The notes under the pieces: generated by a model | Database searches by the model: none | What the model was told of the DNA's origin: nothing | Seen by the model: only the letters and a program-made list of their open reading frames with translations | Shown here: positions 1 through 8,027 of the stretch, piece by piece | Position numbering within the stretch: the stretch's first letter is position 1 | Layout of the letters: every line of letters begins with the position of its first letter | Program-made: the position numbers and the translations under genes | Source of the DNA: Chara braunii | Taxonomy: Eukaryota > Streptophyta > Charophyceae > Charales > Characeae | NCBI GenBank assembly: GCA_003427395.1 | Contig: BFEA01000291.1 | Location: forward strand, 723,731 to 747,769 | Length of the DNA stretch: 24,039 bases | Reading direction: 5' to 3'

Positions 1-558
1 GATTGCGATGCCACCTCCCCCCACGACCCGATCCTGACCCTGTTCTTACCTGATCCCCCTACCCGCCTGATCCCACTGCTCCCCCGCCCGCCAATTTTAA
101 GCACTCTTTAACTCTCGTTTCAAAGTTCTTTTCATCCTTCCCTCACGGAACTTCTTCCCTATCGATCCCGACCTTTCCCAACTCCGATCCCAACCACCCC
201 CGCCCAATCGCGCTTTGCCCCGCTCCCACTTGTGCGCCCCCTAGTAATGCCCAACCCCACCTGCCACGTCACTCCAATCCCGACCCCCATCCCATGCCAA
301 GTCACACCCACCCTGCCGCTCCCTTCCCCCCCANCTACTTTTCTCCCGCACGCATATGCACAACNNGATTACTTGCTGGAGCGGCACATCTGTTTGAAGA
401 TANCGCAGGTGTCCTACGCCCAACGAGATCAGCAATCTCATGTGGAGCAAAAGGACAAAAGCTCATTCCATTTTGATTTCCAGTACGAAGACAAACTGTG
501 AGAGCATTGCCTATCGATCCTCTAGCGTTTCAGGACTCAAGCTAGAGGTGGTTCGTGG

Positions 559-587
559 CCATCATCACCATCATCATCATCATCGTC
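559..587. repeat. CAT/ATC trinucleotide microsatellite
   Basis: A run of about nine imperfect ATC/CAT units (one CAC variant) followed by CGTC units and two N bases. It gives poly-His or poly-Met in shadow frames, which should not be taken as protein. The N bases right after the run suggest difficulty reading through the repeat. Confidence 0.85.
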
Positions 588-1039
588 NCCGNTATCGTCG
601 ATCCCCACGGCCTCTTACCTTCATTGCGCGCTTTCGATCCGGCGACCTCGTCGTCCCACCGGGGGAACGATCGAGAAGACCCTTTAGGGGTGATCTGAAG
701 ACCTTCCTCGACTAGGAGGAAGGACATTCATTGCTCCCGGCCAACCGAGAGCGCGGTATTGTCACTCTATCTCCCTCCTACTAATCCCCTCTCTTCCTCT
801 CGCCGGTTTCTCTCAAAGATCTCATCTTTTTCCCCATCTTTTATCTCCTCTCCAACACCCCTTCTCTCCTCCACCCTCCCACCTAATTGGCTGCATCATC
901 CAAAATTCCTACTACGTGTGACACGTATCNTCCTTCTTTGTGCTTGCCTGACAATGCCGTCCATTCTGTCGTTCAGAATTTCAATCTAACTCGATAGGAT
1001 TACTCTCCATCTTCTTTTCTCCCAACGCCGTAATCGGAA

Positions 1040-1660
1040 TTAATTTCGGCAGTCTTGTTCAAAAGTTATGCAAATTTTCGTTATTTAATTTCAAAGTTCA
1101 ATTTCATTTCAGAAATTNNTGAAATAAATTTTGNAATTTACTACAAAGAATTTTTCCAATGTCGAATTTCCTTCTATTTTCTATCTCCCGTAAAATTCCA
1201 AAATTCCTCCGTCGTTTTTGAAATTCTTTTTGAAATTCCTTTGAAATTTCTTTGAAATTCATTTTGATCTTAAAACAAGTCAAGAAATTTTATTCANTTG
1301 ATCTACACAATCCTGGAGTCCCTCTCAACTTACTTTATGCAGCTATCACTAATTCTTTCTGAAATTCCATCGTAAATTCTTAATTTAGGAATTAATTTTC
1401 TACTTTTATTTCAAATTGCCGTTGAAATTNTTTTAATTCCAAAAATACGTTGAGAAATTATCCATTTTATTTCAAAATTTTCCTATCATCTCATCTCTAC
1501 ATATTTCATCATCTCCTCGAACTTTCAAAAATTTTACGACTATTTTTGAAATTCTTTGAATTTTGCTTAAATTACTTCTAAAATTCTGAAATTACGTCCA
1601 AATACTTTCGGAATTTTATTTTGAATTCGTGATTGTCTTATGCTTGCTCCTATCTAGACC
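1040..1660. repeat. AT-rich stretch of reiterated GAAATT-like words
   Basis: The words TTTGAAATTC, GAAATTT and AAATTCC recur dozens of times in both orientations without a fixed period (densest at about 1220-1265 and 1540-1600). It is not a clean tandem repeat. It reads as degenerate satellite or AT-rich filler. The base composition differs sharply from the GC-rich kinase gene nearby. Confidence 0.55.
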
Positions 1661-1987
1661 CCACACTATTCTTTGAAAATTTCCTCTCATTGTCTTCCCC
1701 GAATTGGAAATTTTCCTCTTTTGCCCTCAANCCNACTTTGAGTTTCCTTGATTTAATTTTGGACGTTCGTCAGACCTCATTCATACCCGCCCTCCTATTG
1801 TAGTCCCTTACTCCTCTTTCTGCGTACCAACCTGGCTCCCCGTGATCCTCATCAGAGAGCACTTCAAAATCGCGCCCGAGACACTCGCGCCGCGAACCGA
1901 CTCGCTCGCTTTGACGCACCGCCTTCTACCACTGAGCCACCCACCCGTCCCAGTTCTCACTCCCCACAGTCTCCACCCCCTGACATC

Positions 1988-2470
1988 ATGCACACGACGG
2001 GATCTGCGAGCCCCGCCCGCTCCACCAGCGAAGGGTTTGCGTTCTTTGCCCAAGAGCAGACTTCCGACTCAGTGGCCACCCAGATGGCAACCAGCTCAGG
2101 CCCGACTTCCCAGTCAGACCCCATATTGGACATACTCCAGCGTATCGAGGCTAGATTCACGGCCCTCCAGACCGATGTCTCATCCTTGTCGGCCCGTGTG
2201 TGCCAGTTGGAGCCCTCTACCAGCGCATCCACCTCCACGCCATCCTCATCTGCGCCTATGGTAGCCCCCTCTTCTTCATCAGCTGGCATTATCTACACGC
2301 TTATTGCCTCTACGGGCTGCATGTCCTCATCCCAGTCACACCCTTCATCTGCAGCCACCTCATCCCCCACAATCTCCTCATGGGGACCCATGGCGTCGTG
2401 TTCGGCGACCTCCTCCGCCCCCCGCCCCTCACGGGGGAGGGGCTGGGGATTCGTAGATGGCGTATACTAG
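1988..2470 (+). CDS. Hypothetical Ser/Thr-rich gag/ORF1-like reading frame
   Basis: Open frame of 160 codons from an ATG at 1988 to a TAG at 2468. Residues about 44-75 (beginning DPILDILQRIEARF) have heptad-like spacing of hydrophobics and would form one short coiled coil. The rest is Ser/Thr/Pro/Ala-rich and looks disordered. Short coiled coils in low-complexity context are common in gag or ORF1 proteins of plant retroelements, but there is no zinc knuckle, protease or RT next to it. It ends 24 bp from the stop codon of the convergent kinase gene. It may be a decayed gag fragment or a chance ORF in C-rich DNA. I do not recognise the protein. Confidence 0.3.
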   Translation: MHTTGSASPARSTSEGFAFFAQEQTSDSVATQMATSSGPTSQSDPILDILQRIEARFTALQTDVSSLSARVCQLEPSTSASTSTPSSSAPMVAPSSSSAGIIYTLIASTGCMSSSQSHPSSAATSSPTISSWGPMASCSATSSAPRPSRGRGWGFVDGVY

Positions 2471-2491
2471 CAAGCGGATAAACTGCCCCCC

Positions 2492-5371
2492 CTACCGGTT
2501 GACTTCCAGTCTCCCTTCCCTCACGTCGGACACGATGGTTGTCATTCTATCAAGGACAGAGGTCATCGTCGGCCTGGATTTATCGTCCTCCAAGCAGCAT
2601 TCCATCGCCAACGAGATGGCCTTCATCATCGAGTTCATGAGAGCATCACTCCTCCCAACTTCGGGCAGCAACGAAGGGTCAAGAACGCTTCGAACGAGGT
2701 CCAATCTCGTATCATTGTAGGCGTGTTTCACCCAGAAAACAAGCTGATACGATTCACTTCCAGGTTCGGATCCCGGCACTATCGCCCGCTTACCTGTCAA
2801 CAGCTCCAGAACGACGACTCCGAAAGCGTACACGTCGCTCTTCACGGACAATCTCCCATTCAGTAACTCCGGCGCCATGTACCCATGCGTGCCGGAAATG
2901 TGAAAAGTTTGCACAGTCACGTCCACCTTCGTCTGGAATACTTTCTCGACGATCGTCGCCAGGCCGAAGTCTGCGAGGACAGCGCGGAGGTTGTCCCCAG
3001 CGCCACCCGACAGAAGAACGTTTGAGCTCTTGACGTCGCGATGAATCACCGCGGGATTCGCGCCGAAATGGAGATATCGCAGAGCTTCCGCGATCTGCAA
3101 CGCGACGGACACGCGCTCCAGCAACGTCAGAGGAGGAACGGGGGCTTGAGCGCGAATGGTCTGCCGGTTGTGAAGGCGGGCGTGCAAGCTACTGCCGGGG
3201 AAGAAGGGGTACACCAGTATGGACTTGCTTCCCTCGTCACAGTAGCCGACGAGCTCGATAAGATTGCCATGATGAAGGCGGCTGAGAGTGTTAACTTCCG
3301 CAACAAACTGCCTCCGTCCCGACTCTGTCAATCGCCCGTCCATCACCTTGATTGCCAGATCCGCCCCACCGATATGACCCCAATACACTGCGCCAAACGC
3401 GCCCTTTTCGCCAATCCGATAGCTGGAATCGAAGTTCTTCGTGCACTGTTCAAGGTCGCGGAGGGGGAATGGTCTCACCGCGGTAGGGTGGAGGCCATCG
3501 TCCGCTCGGCGATGAGGTGGAAAGATGAGAGAGTCCTCCCCGGATTGCAGCACTCCAGCCGAACTGCTCACCGGCACCTCGGTGTTGGACCCAGTAGAGA
3601 ACGGTTGCTGCTGCCCTTTATAAGCCTGGCTTCGAGCTGATGACTGCGTGACTCCGTCCTCTCTGCGCCGCCGGCAGACAACAAACAGCACGCCAGCAAC
3701 GAGAGCCACAACTGACACGGACACAATCGGAAGGACGACGAGGAGAACCATGCGACCTCCGGAGGAACCGGAGGAGGAAGGACGTGTGGACGAAGGAGAG
3801 GAGGCAGAGGACGAAGACGTGGAAAGAGGGGAGTAAGAGGAGGAAGGCGTGGCTGTAGAGCTGGGAAAGGAGTGAGAGGAGGAAGGGGGGGACTCGGAGG
3901 ATAGCGGCGATGGCTGGGACGACGACGATGAAGGCAGCGGTCCGCATACTGGCAGCAGGTCCTGCTTGATCTCCACCTCGAAGAGGTGGCCATCGTTCGA
4001 ACCCAAGTAGACGTACAGTTGAGTGCCGTTGCTACGGAGCGCCAGTCCTCGAAACCCTCCGGGGCCGTATCTGACCACCGTGTGCACGCTCCGAGCTCTT
4101 CCACACGGTTGCTCGAGCTCGATCCATCGCAGAAAACCGCTCCTCTCAGACACAAAGAGATTGCATCCGTCCGATGTCACGGCCAACTCTCGCGGATACT
4201 CGAACTTTGCCATCGAAGGATCCCCGTCCTGAATCCCTGCCTCGTCCGTACCTGCAACCAGAATCGGCGTCTTCGGTGTTGATGAGAGGTCGAGCGCCCA
4301 CACTCTCCTGAAGGCGGAGTCCAGGAAATAAAGACAGCTTCCGTCTGGAGCGAAGCTCTGGGAACCGAACGTCATGTCCGTGATGTTCGGGTTCCCATTC
4401 TGGGTAAAGCTTGCCTCCAGCTCGAAAGAAGTGGCTGCACTCAGAGGAAGACCGTCGGGACCAGCTGCCACCGCTGCGGACTCTAGGCGAATCGTCGGTT
4501 CGTAACGATCTACTGTGTACAGGTGACTCTTGTCGGGGCTGAACGCCAAGCTCCCGAGAGCGTCCGCCTTTGACGGGAAGGCCAAACGACTGCCATCGGC
4601 AACAGAAAGGAGCACCAAATCCGACTTTTCTCTGGGCATTCGCACACCCGCGACGAGGTGGGAGCGGGAAGGGGAGAGATCCATGCCATTGGCCATAACC
4701 ATGTCCATGGAAGAGTTGGTTTCGGGATCGAGGACAAAAATAGGAGCAGAAGCGGCCGGGCCCTCTGGCACGCTCGCGTTCCACCAGTAGCTGATCACCT
4801 CCTCCTTAACGAGGCCATCGGCACTGATGTTCCACAAGGCCGCCTTTCGGTACGACACCCGCCCATGTGTTACCGTGGATTCGACGCCAGTCTGGCGCTC
4901 GCATTCCTCCCGAAGAACGTAATAGAGGATGAGGTCGACGGGATCGAGGACTACGTCGCGGATGGTGTGTCCGCACCATACGGTGGCACTGTTTGGCGTC
5001 TGGAAAGGATATTCTGCCACGTGTCTCAGCGTGACTCGTAGTTTAACGACCAGGTCCGTCTGCAGGACAGTTAAAGACGGAAGGCCTGGCTGCGTACCAG
5101 CAGCGAGCAACGATCTTGAAGACTCTTTCTTGCCGGCAGAATTCCGAATCAGAACGAAGGCATTCTCAGCGAAGAGCGATGTTTCGCTCCGTCTCCCCTC
5201 AGAGTCAGTAGTTCTCTCTGCGCGTGCTTCCCCGTCCACCACGCGGACGCATTCGGAGAAACCCACAACCAAGAGAAAGATCAGACCTTCAGAAAGGACG
5301 ACTGCCCGTAAGAGCATCCCACGGGGAAACACGCCCCATACCGCGCGCAGTCGCTGCCGCTGTTTCACCAT
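2492..5371 (-). CDS. Receptor-like Ser/Thr kinase with NHL beta-propeller ectodomain
   Basis: Single-exon gene. The frame is open from a TTG at 5416, but the first ATG is at 5371 (959 aa). A second ATG at 5317 would give a more typical signal peptide. Numbering from 5371: hydrophobic signal region about 19-38; ectodomain about 85-475 with repeated propeller strands, including LAFSPDKSHLYTVD, SFAPDGSCLYFLD and a classic NHL unit (VAGT...DGD...F.YPRELAVTSDG) around 372-420; Ser/Pro-rich stalk about 480-538; membrane helix about 541-565 followed by CRRRR; kinase about 650-940. The kinase has Lys675 (AIK), alpha-C Glu692, HRD Asp779 (RD type), DFG Asp801 and APE 833-835, so it should be active. 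The kinase resembles the LysM-receptor/CERK1 style (GAVYWG, IELVGYC). Expected role: plasma-membrane perception of an unknown extracellular ligand and Ser/Thr phosphorylation inside. Odd: the glycine loop reads GEKGAFG, with the first Gly shifted by one residue. The only intact multi-domain gene in the window. Confidence 0.88.
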   Translation of the reverse strand: MVKQRQRLRAVWGVFPRGMLLRAVVLSEGLIFLLVVGFSECVRVVDGEARAERTTDSEGRRSETSLFAENAFVLIRNSAGKKESSRSLLAAGTQPGLPSLTVLQTDLVVKLRVTLRHVAEYPFQTPNSATVWCGHTIRDVVLDPVDLILYYVLREECERQTGVESTVTHGRVSYRKAALWNISADGLVKEEVISYWWNASVPEGPAASAPIFVLDPETNSSMDMVMANGMDLSPSRSHLVAGVRMPREKSDLVLLSVADGSRLAFPSKADALGSLAFSPDKSHLYTVDRYEPTIRLESAAVAAGPDGLPLSAATSFELEASFTQNGNPNITDMTFGSQSFAPDGSCLYFLDSAFRRVWALDLSSTPKTPILVAGTDEAGIQDGDPSMAKFEYPRELAVTSDGCNLFVSERSGFLRWIELEQPCGRARSVHTVVRYGPGGFRGLALRSNGTQLYVYLGSNDGHLFEVEIKQDLLPVCGPLPSSSSSQPSPLSSESPPSSSHSFPSSTATPSSSYSPLSTSSSSASSPSSTRPSSSGSSGGRMVLLVVLPIVSVSVVALVAGVLFVVCRRRREDGVTQSSARSQAYKGQQQPFSTGSNTEVPVSSSAGVLQSGEDSLIFPPHRRADDGLHPTAVRPFPLRDLEQCTKNFDSSYRIGEKGAFGAVYWGHIGGADLAIKVMDGRLTESGRRQFVAEVNTLSRLHHGNLIELVGYCDEGSKSILVYPFFPGSSLHARLHNRQTIRAQAPVPPLTLLERVSVALQIAEALRYLHFGANPAVIHRDVKSSNVLLSGGAGDNLRAVLADFGLATIVEKVFQTKVDVTVQTFHISGTHGYMAPELLNGRLSVKSDVYAFGVVVLELLTGKRAIVPGSEPGSESYQLVFWVKHAYNDTRLDLVRSVLDPSLLPEVGRSDALMNSMMKAISLAMECCLEDDKSRPTMTSVLDRMTTIVSDVREGRLEVNR

Positions 5372-5800
5372 AGCCACAGCCTCCAGCTTTCCCCAGCTAT
5401 CCCCAGCTTTCCCCAAGCGAGCATAGACACCTCAGTGACTCACGTATCCTAGCACACCTACCTCCGTTAGTCGAACGCAGGAGAAGCTCCGCGTGAAAGA
5501 AGAGAAATGAGCGCCCACATCACTACCACTACTCACGCTCGAGTGTACACAGCGCTCCCAGTCCTTGACTGAATTCTCGCCGCGCTTCGGACCTCGAACT
5601 TCACGCGCAGAGAGTCCTCACTCTTTTTTCTTTTTTTTTTTAGATCCTCGCTGCAAACCAAAACAAAAACAAAAAAGCAAAAAAAAAAACGCACTGCTGA
5701 TTCGGAGCGCTGGCAGTGGTACCTCTGTACCCCATTGAAAGATGGAGACCCAGTCCCAGCGCCCAAGCTCCAAACTAGCATAGCGTAGCACCCTCGTTTC
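5372..5800. other. Kinase upstream region with poly(T)/poly(A) tracts
   Basis: Spacer upstream of the minus-strand kinase gene, so it should hold its 5' UTR and promoter. I see no clear TATA box. It contains a T-rich run (about 5623-5641) followed 17 nt later by an A-rich run (5658-5690), which are mutually complementary. A weak stem (7-bp GCGCTGG core near 5707-5757) follows. The A/T runs may be remnants of retroposon tails in opposite orientations. Confidence 0.4.
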
Positions 5801-5950
5801 TTTTTTTTTTTTTTTTTTTTTGAGCTGTCTAATTTGTTGATAAATAAATGAGATGAAGCCGGGGTCTTCGCAATTCAACCCGGAAGGTACTGGGGACGAA
5901 ACCCAGCTACAGCTGTGACTGGAAACCGGGTCCAGTGTCCCTTCCCTAGT
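5801..5950 (-). mobile_element. 3' terminal fragment of a minus-strand LINE with poly(A) tail
   Basis: On the minus strand a stretch beginning CCGGGTTGAATTG, then GCGAAGACCCCGGC, leads after about 45 nt into 21 A residues (T run at 5801-5821 on plus). The same block, CCGGGTTGAATTG then TGAGGTCCCCGGC, sits about 45 nt before the poly(A) of LINE-B at 20311-20390 on plus. This is therefore the 3' UTR end of a related LINE in opposite orientation. The right boundary is uncertain; LINE-A ORF1 homology begins by about 5961. No ORF of its own. Confidence 0.65.
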
Positions 5951-5960
5951 GGACGGTTAA

Positions 5961-7718
5961 CCATGCAAGGTCCAGTTCAGGCCTTGGGCCACTCCGGCAG
6001 AACAAGCGACGATCCGGCAACAAACGCAAGACAATTTTTTCTGGATTAGAGTGTTGCGAGTGCCTTTTTGGGCAATGCCCTATCTTAAAGCGGCGGTGTC
6101 CAAGGAGTTCGGTCAAGTGTTGAAAGATTTTCCCCCAAAGAAGAATAAAGCGGCGCCTAGATTGGTGAACCGACGGTATGACATGCATCCATCGGCGAAA
6201 TCCAGGATATCGAAATCGTTGAAATTCCGATCTCCACACGGATGGCATAAAGTGGATATCGTGACACAGGAAACTCCATGGTGCCGCGACTGCAGTTGGT
6301 ACGGTCATGATACTGGAGCATCGGACTGTCCCAAAGCGAGCAGGCCACAAGGACGATCATATTCGGAGGTGGAGGGTGGTGGTTCTTCTACTTCAGCGGC
6401 AGGAGGGCTGCCGCCGGAGGGGGGACGTCCGCGGGGGGCGGCGGCGGGTGGTCCTTCAGCACCAGCGGGAGGAGGCTTGCCGCCGGTGGGAGGACCTCCA
6501 CCAGGAGGGCCTCAGCCGCTGGGGAACAATCCGGGTGGTTCTTCTGCTTCAGCGGCAGGAGTGCCGCCGCCGGTGGGTGGACGCCCGCCGGGGGCGGCGG
6601 GTGGGCCTCCAGCACCAGCGGGAGGAGGCTTGCCGCCGATGGGGGGACCTCCACCGGGAGGGTCCTCGCCCGGGGGGCCTCTGCCTGGAGGACATCAGCC
6701 TGTGGGGAACAATCCGGCTCTCCAAGAACATGGTTCTTCTGTCTCGGTGGCGGGAGGATTACCTCCGGTGGGGGGACCTCCGCCGGGAGGGGAAACGACA
6801 GGAGGAATGAACCCGCGTCAGCAGAGTGGAGGAAACCTTTCACATGAGCCTGCGCCTTTGCCTTCACCAGCTGCCACGCTGTCACCTACTATCGGAGAGG
6901 GCCTTCCCCCACCAGTTTCGCCATTGCCTACAGCTTCGTCAGTGCCTCTGGGAATGCCTCTACCAGCTGTTCGAGATGGGCATCTCCTGCCCACCTCGCC
7001 TCACCCCACGACTACTGAAGGTGGGATTCAGCTGCAACTTCGACAGCAGGCACAAGGAATGACAGTACCAAGAGTTGGACCAGGACGGCTTACCGAGCAA
7101 CAGCAACTTGGGGGGGATGATGGCTACAAGGAGGCACCCCCTCCGACGAAAGAGATTACGGGAGAGGAAGTGCTTATACTGCAACAGAGAGATCCGTACC
7201 AATCGCAGCGCAAAAAAGTGACCACAGGGGGACTAAGGCAGCAGCAACCGGGCCCTTACGATCGGCCTTCTCAGGATCGCCGTACCTTAGCAGATGCGTC
7301 TCAAGCAAGATCTGTTTCTTGGGCAGATATGACAGACACGGCTACACAGCCGGAGGGGTTGCAGCCAACAGACTTGCGGAGTGCCGCTCCTCTGTCGCAG
7401 CAACCAACAACACTCCAAGAAGAACTGCACTTGCAGCATCGACAACAACTCCAGCCGACAGAGATCAGACAACCGCTTCGATCCCAGGTGTATCCTGGCT
7501 CGATTACAGAAGCAATAGCGGCGGGAAAACCATGGGTTGTCGTGCCGCTGGTCTTCACTGCTGTCGATGGGCTTATGCAGTTGTTGACAACAGTTTCTGC
7601 AGTGGCCGCTCTGACGATCCCGCACTTTGAGTTGCACGAAGATCCGTCCCCGCAAGTCGTGCTACGAGAGGTGGGTAAGTGGATTTCTCCGGCCTTTAAG
7701 ATTAGAGTCTTCCCATAA
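5961..7718 (+). CDS. LINE-A ORF1 protein, 5'-partial (zinc knuckle, Gly/Pro-rich)
   Basis: The frame is open from 5961 (after TAA 5958-5960) to TAA 7716-7718. There is no natural start: the first in-frame ATG is 6075, and upstream codons still align with LINE-B ORF1 (RPWAT...FWIRVLRVPFW against SIRPWMT...FFWVRCQQVP). A CX2CX4HX6C zinc knuckle lies at 6282-6329 (WCRDCSWYGH...DC). A long Gly/Pro/Ala-rich tandem region follows (about 6375-6800), then a Gln-rich part, and a C-terminal segment (about 7495-7715) with residual similarity to the LINE-B ORF1 tail. ORF1 proteins of plant LINEs bind the element RNA and form the transposition RNP. The DUF4283-like front half is mostly missing. Same frame as the following ORF and as ORF2. 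Confidence 0.7.
   Translation, partial: PCKVQFRPWATPAEQATIRQQTQDNFFWIRVLRVPFWAMPYLKAAVSKEFGQVLKDFPPKKNKAAPRLVNRRYDMHPSAKSRISKSLKFRSPHGWHKVDIVTQETPWCRDCSWYGHDTGASDCPKASRPQGRSYSEVEGGGSSTSAAGGLPPEGGRPRGAAAGGPSAPAGGGLPPVGGPPPGGPQPLGNNPGGSSASAAGVPPPVGGRPPGAAGGPPAPAGGGLPPMGGPPPGGSSPGGPLPGGHQPVGNNPALQEHGSSVSVAGGLPPVGGPPPGGETTGGMNPRQQSGGNLSHEPAPLPSPAATLSPTIGEGLPPPVSPLPTASSVPLGMPLPAVRDGHLLPTSPHPTTTEGGIQLQLRQQAQGMTVPRVGPGRLTEQQQLGGDDGYKEAPPPTKEITGEEVLILQQRDPYQSQRKKVTTGGLRQQQPGPYDRPSQDRRTLADASQARSVSWADMTDTATQPEGLQPTDLRSAAPLSQQPTTLQEELHLQHRQQLQPTEIRQPLRSQVYPGSITEAIAAGKPWVVVPLVFTAVDGLMQLLTTVSAVAALTIPHFELHEDPSPQVVLREVGKWISPAFKIRVFP
6375..6800 (+). repeat. In-frame Gly/Pro-rich minisatellite within ORF1
   Basis: Three imperfect copies of a unit starting GGTTCTTCT...TCAGCGG-like, near 6379, 6536 and 6732 (spacing about 155 and 197 bp), each followed by CCGCCG/GGTGGG blocks. 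They encode GLPP.GGPPPGG-type repeats. Unit lengths keep the frame open. This part of ORF1 is disordered and probably expands and contracts by slippage or unequal exchange. Confidence 0.75.
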
Positions 7719-8024
7719 ATGGAATGGCCCAGACTCACTCCGACCAACGACCAAGGAAGGATAGATATTATGATCTTCCCGATCTTGGATGTGGTGGTCA
7801 ACCCGGCCACCACAACGCCAACACCTCTTCCGGGCCTTGGTTGGTTGTCCTGGACACTGATGCAGAACCCGCAAGGACAGACTGCTGTGGACACGCGGAT
7901 TTACGATTGTTGGAATAGTGGTCTGCTTACTCTAGTGGAGTCGGCTATCCCTTGGCACAAAAGCCTGTTTTCGAATAACTTCTTACATCTCAAATGCACG
8001 GACTGGGAGGACATCAACGGGTAA
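7719..8024 (+). CDS. LINE-A ORF1 C-terminal extension or small middle ORF
   Basis: Open frame of 101 codons starting with ATG directly after the TAA at 7716-7718 and ending with TAA 8022-8024 directly before the ORF2 ATG. It is in the same frame as ORF1 and ORF2. The sequence (MEWPRLTPTNDQGRIDIMIF...) has no domain I recognise. Either the TAA at 7716 is a CAA-to-TAA mutation and this is the true ORF1 C-terminus, or it is a separate cistron read by reinitiation. I favour the first because ORF1 of LINE-B also runs to its ORF2 start. Confidence 0.45.
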   Translation: MEWPRLTPTNDQGRIDIMIFPILDVVVNPATTTPTPLPGLGWLSWTLMQNPQGQTAVDTRIYDCWNSGLLTLVESAIPWHKSLFSNNFLHLKCTDWEDING

Positions 8025-8027
8025 ATG
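8022..8027 (+). promoter_or_regulatory. TAA-ATG stop/start junction before LINE-A ORF2
   Basis: The stop codon of the upstream frame directly abuts the ORF2 ATG (TAAATG) in the same frame. The endonuclease domain begins within five codons (RLASWNVRGLG), so this start is well supported. Such junctions allow ORF2 translation by termination-reinitiation on a bicistronic LINE RNA. An identical TAAATG lies at 7716-7721. Confidence 0.6.

Larger units (their letters stand above)
1..1987. other. Spacer without a convincing gene
   Basis: Pyrimidine-rich, low-complexity DNA up to about 1000, then AT-rich DNA, then mixed sequence. Short open frames occur but are rich in Pro/Ser/Leu from C/T-rich DNA, show no domain and are interrupted by N bases. 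Isolated N bases lie at 334, 365-366, 403, 588, 592, 930, 1118-1119, 1134, 1297, 1430, 1731 and 1734, and none occur further right. I see no tRNA, rRNA or transposon domain here. Confidence 0.6.

Noticed and set aside
542-727. Poly-His or poly-Met peptides at the CAT repeat
   Set aside because: Product of a trinucleotide microsatellite with N bases; no conserved flanks.
3041-3640. 199-codon plus-strand frame antisense to the kinase domain
   Set aside because: Antisense shadow of a conserved kinase; its sequence shows no independent motif and its start codon has no support.
3568-4155. Long minus-strand frames overlapping the kinase ectodomain/stalk coding region
   Set aside because: They are out-of-frame shadows of the Ser-rich stalk and propeller codons; low-complexity Pro/Leu/Ser composition and no domain.
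5704-5772. Possible structured RNA with a GCGCTGG stem near the kinase promoter, followed on minus by a T run
   Set aside because: Only about 7 bp pair well and the rest mismatches; no family recognised and T runs are frequent in this region.
6388-6885. Minus- and plus-strand frames through the Gly/Pro repeat of ORF1
   Set aside because: Open only because the GC-rich repeat lacks stops in all frames; the zinc-knuckle frame is the real one.
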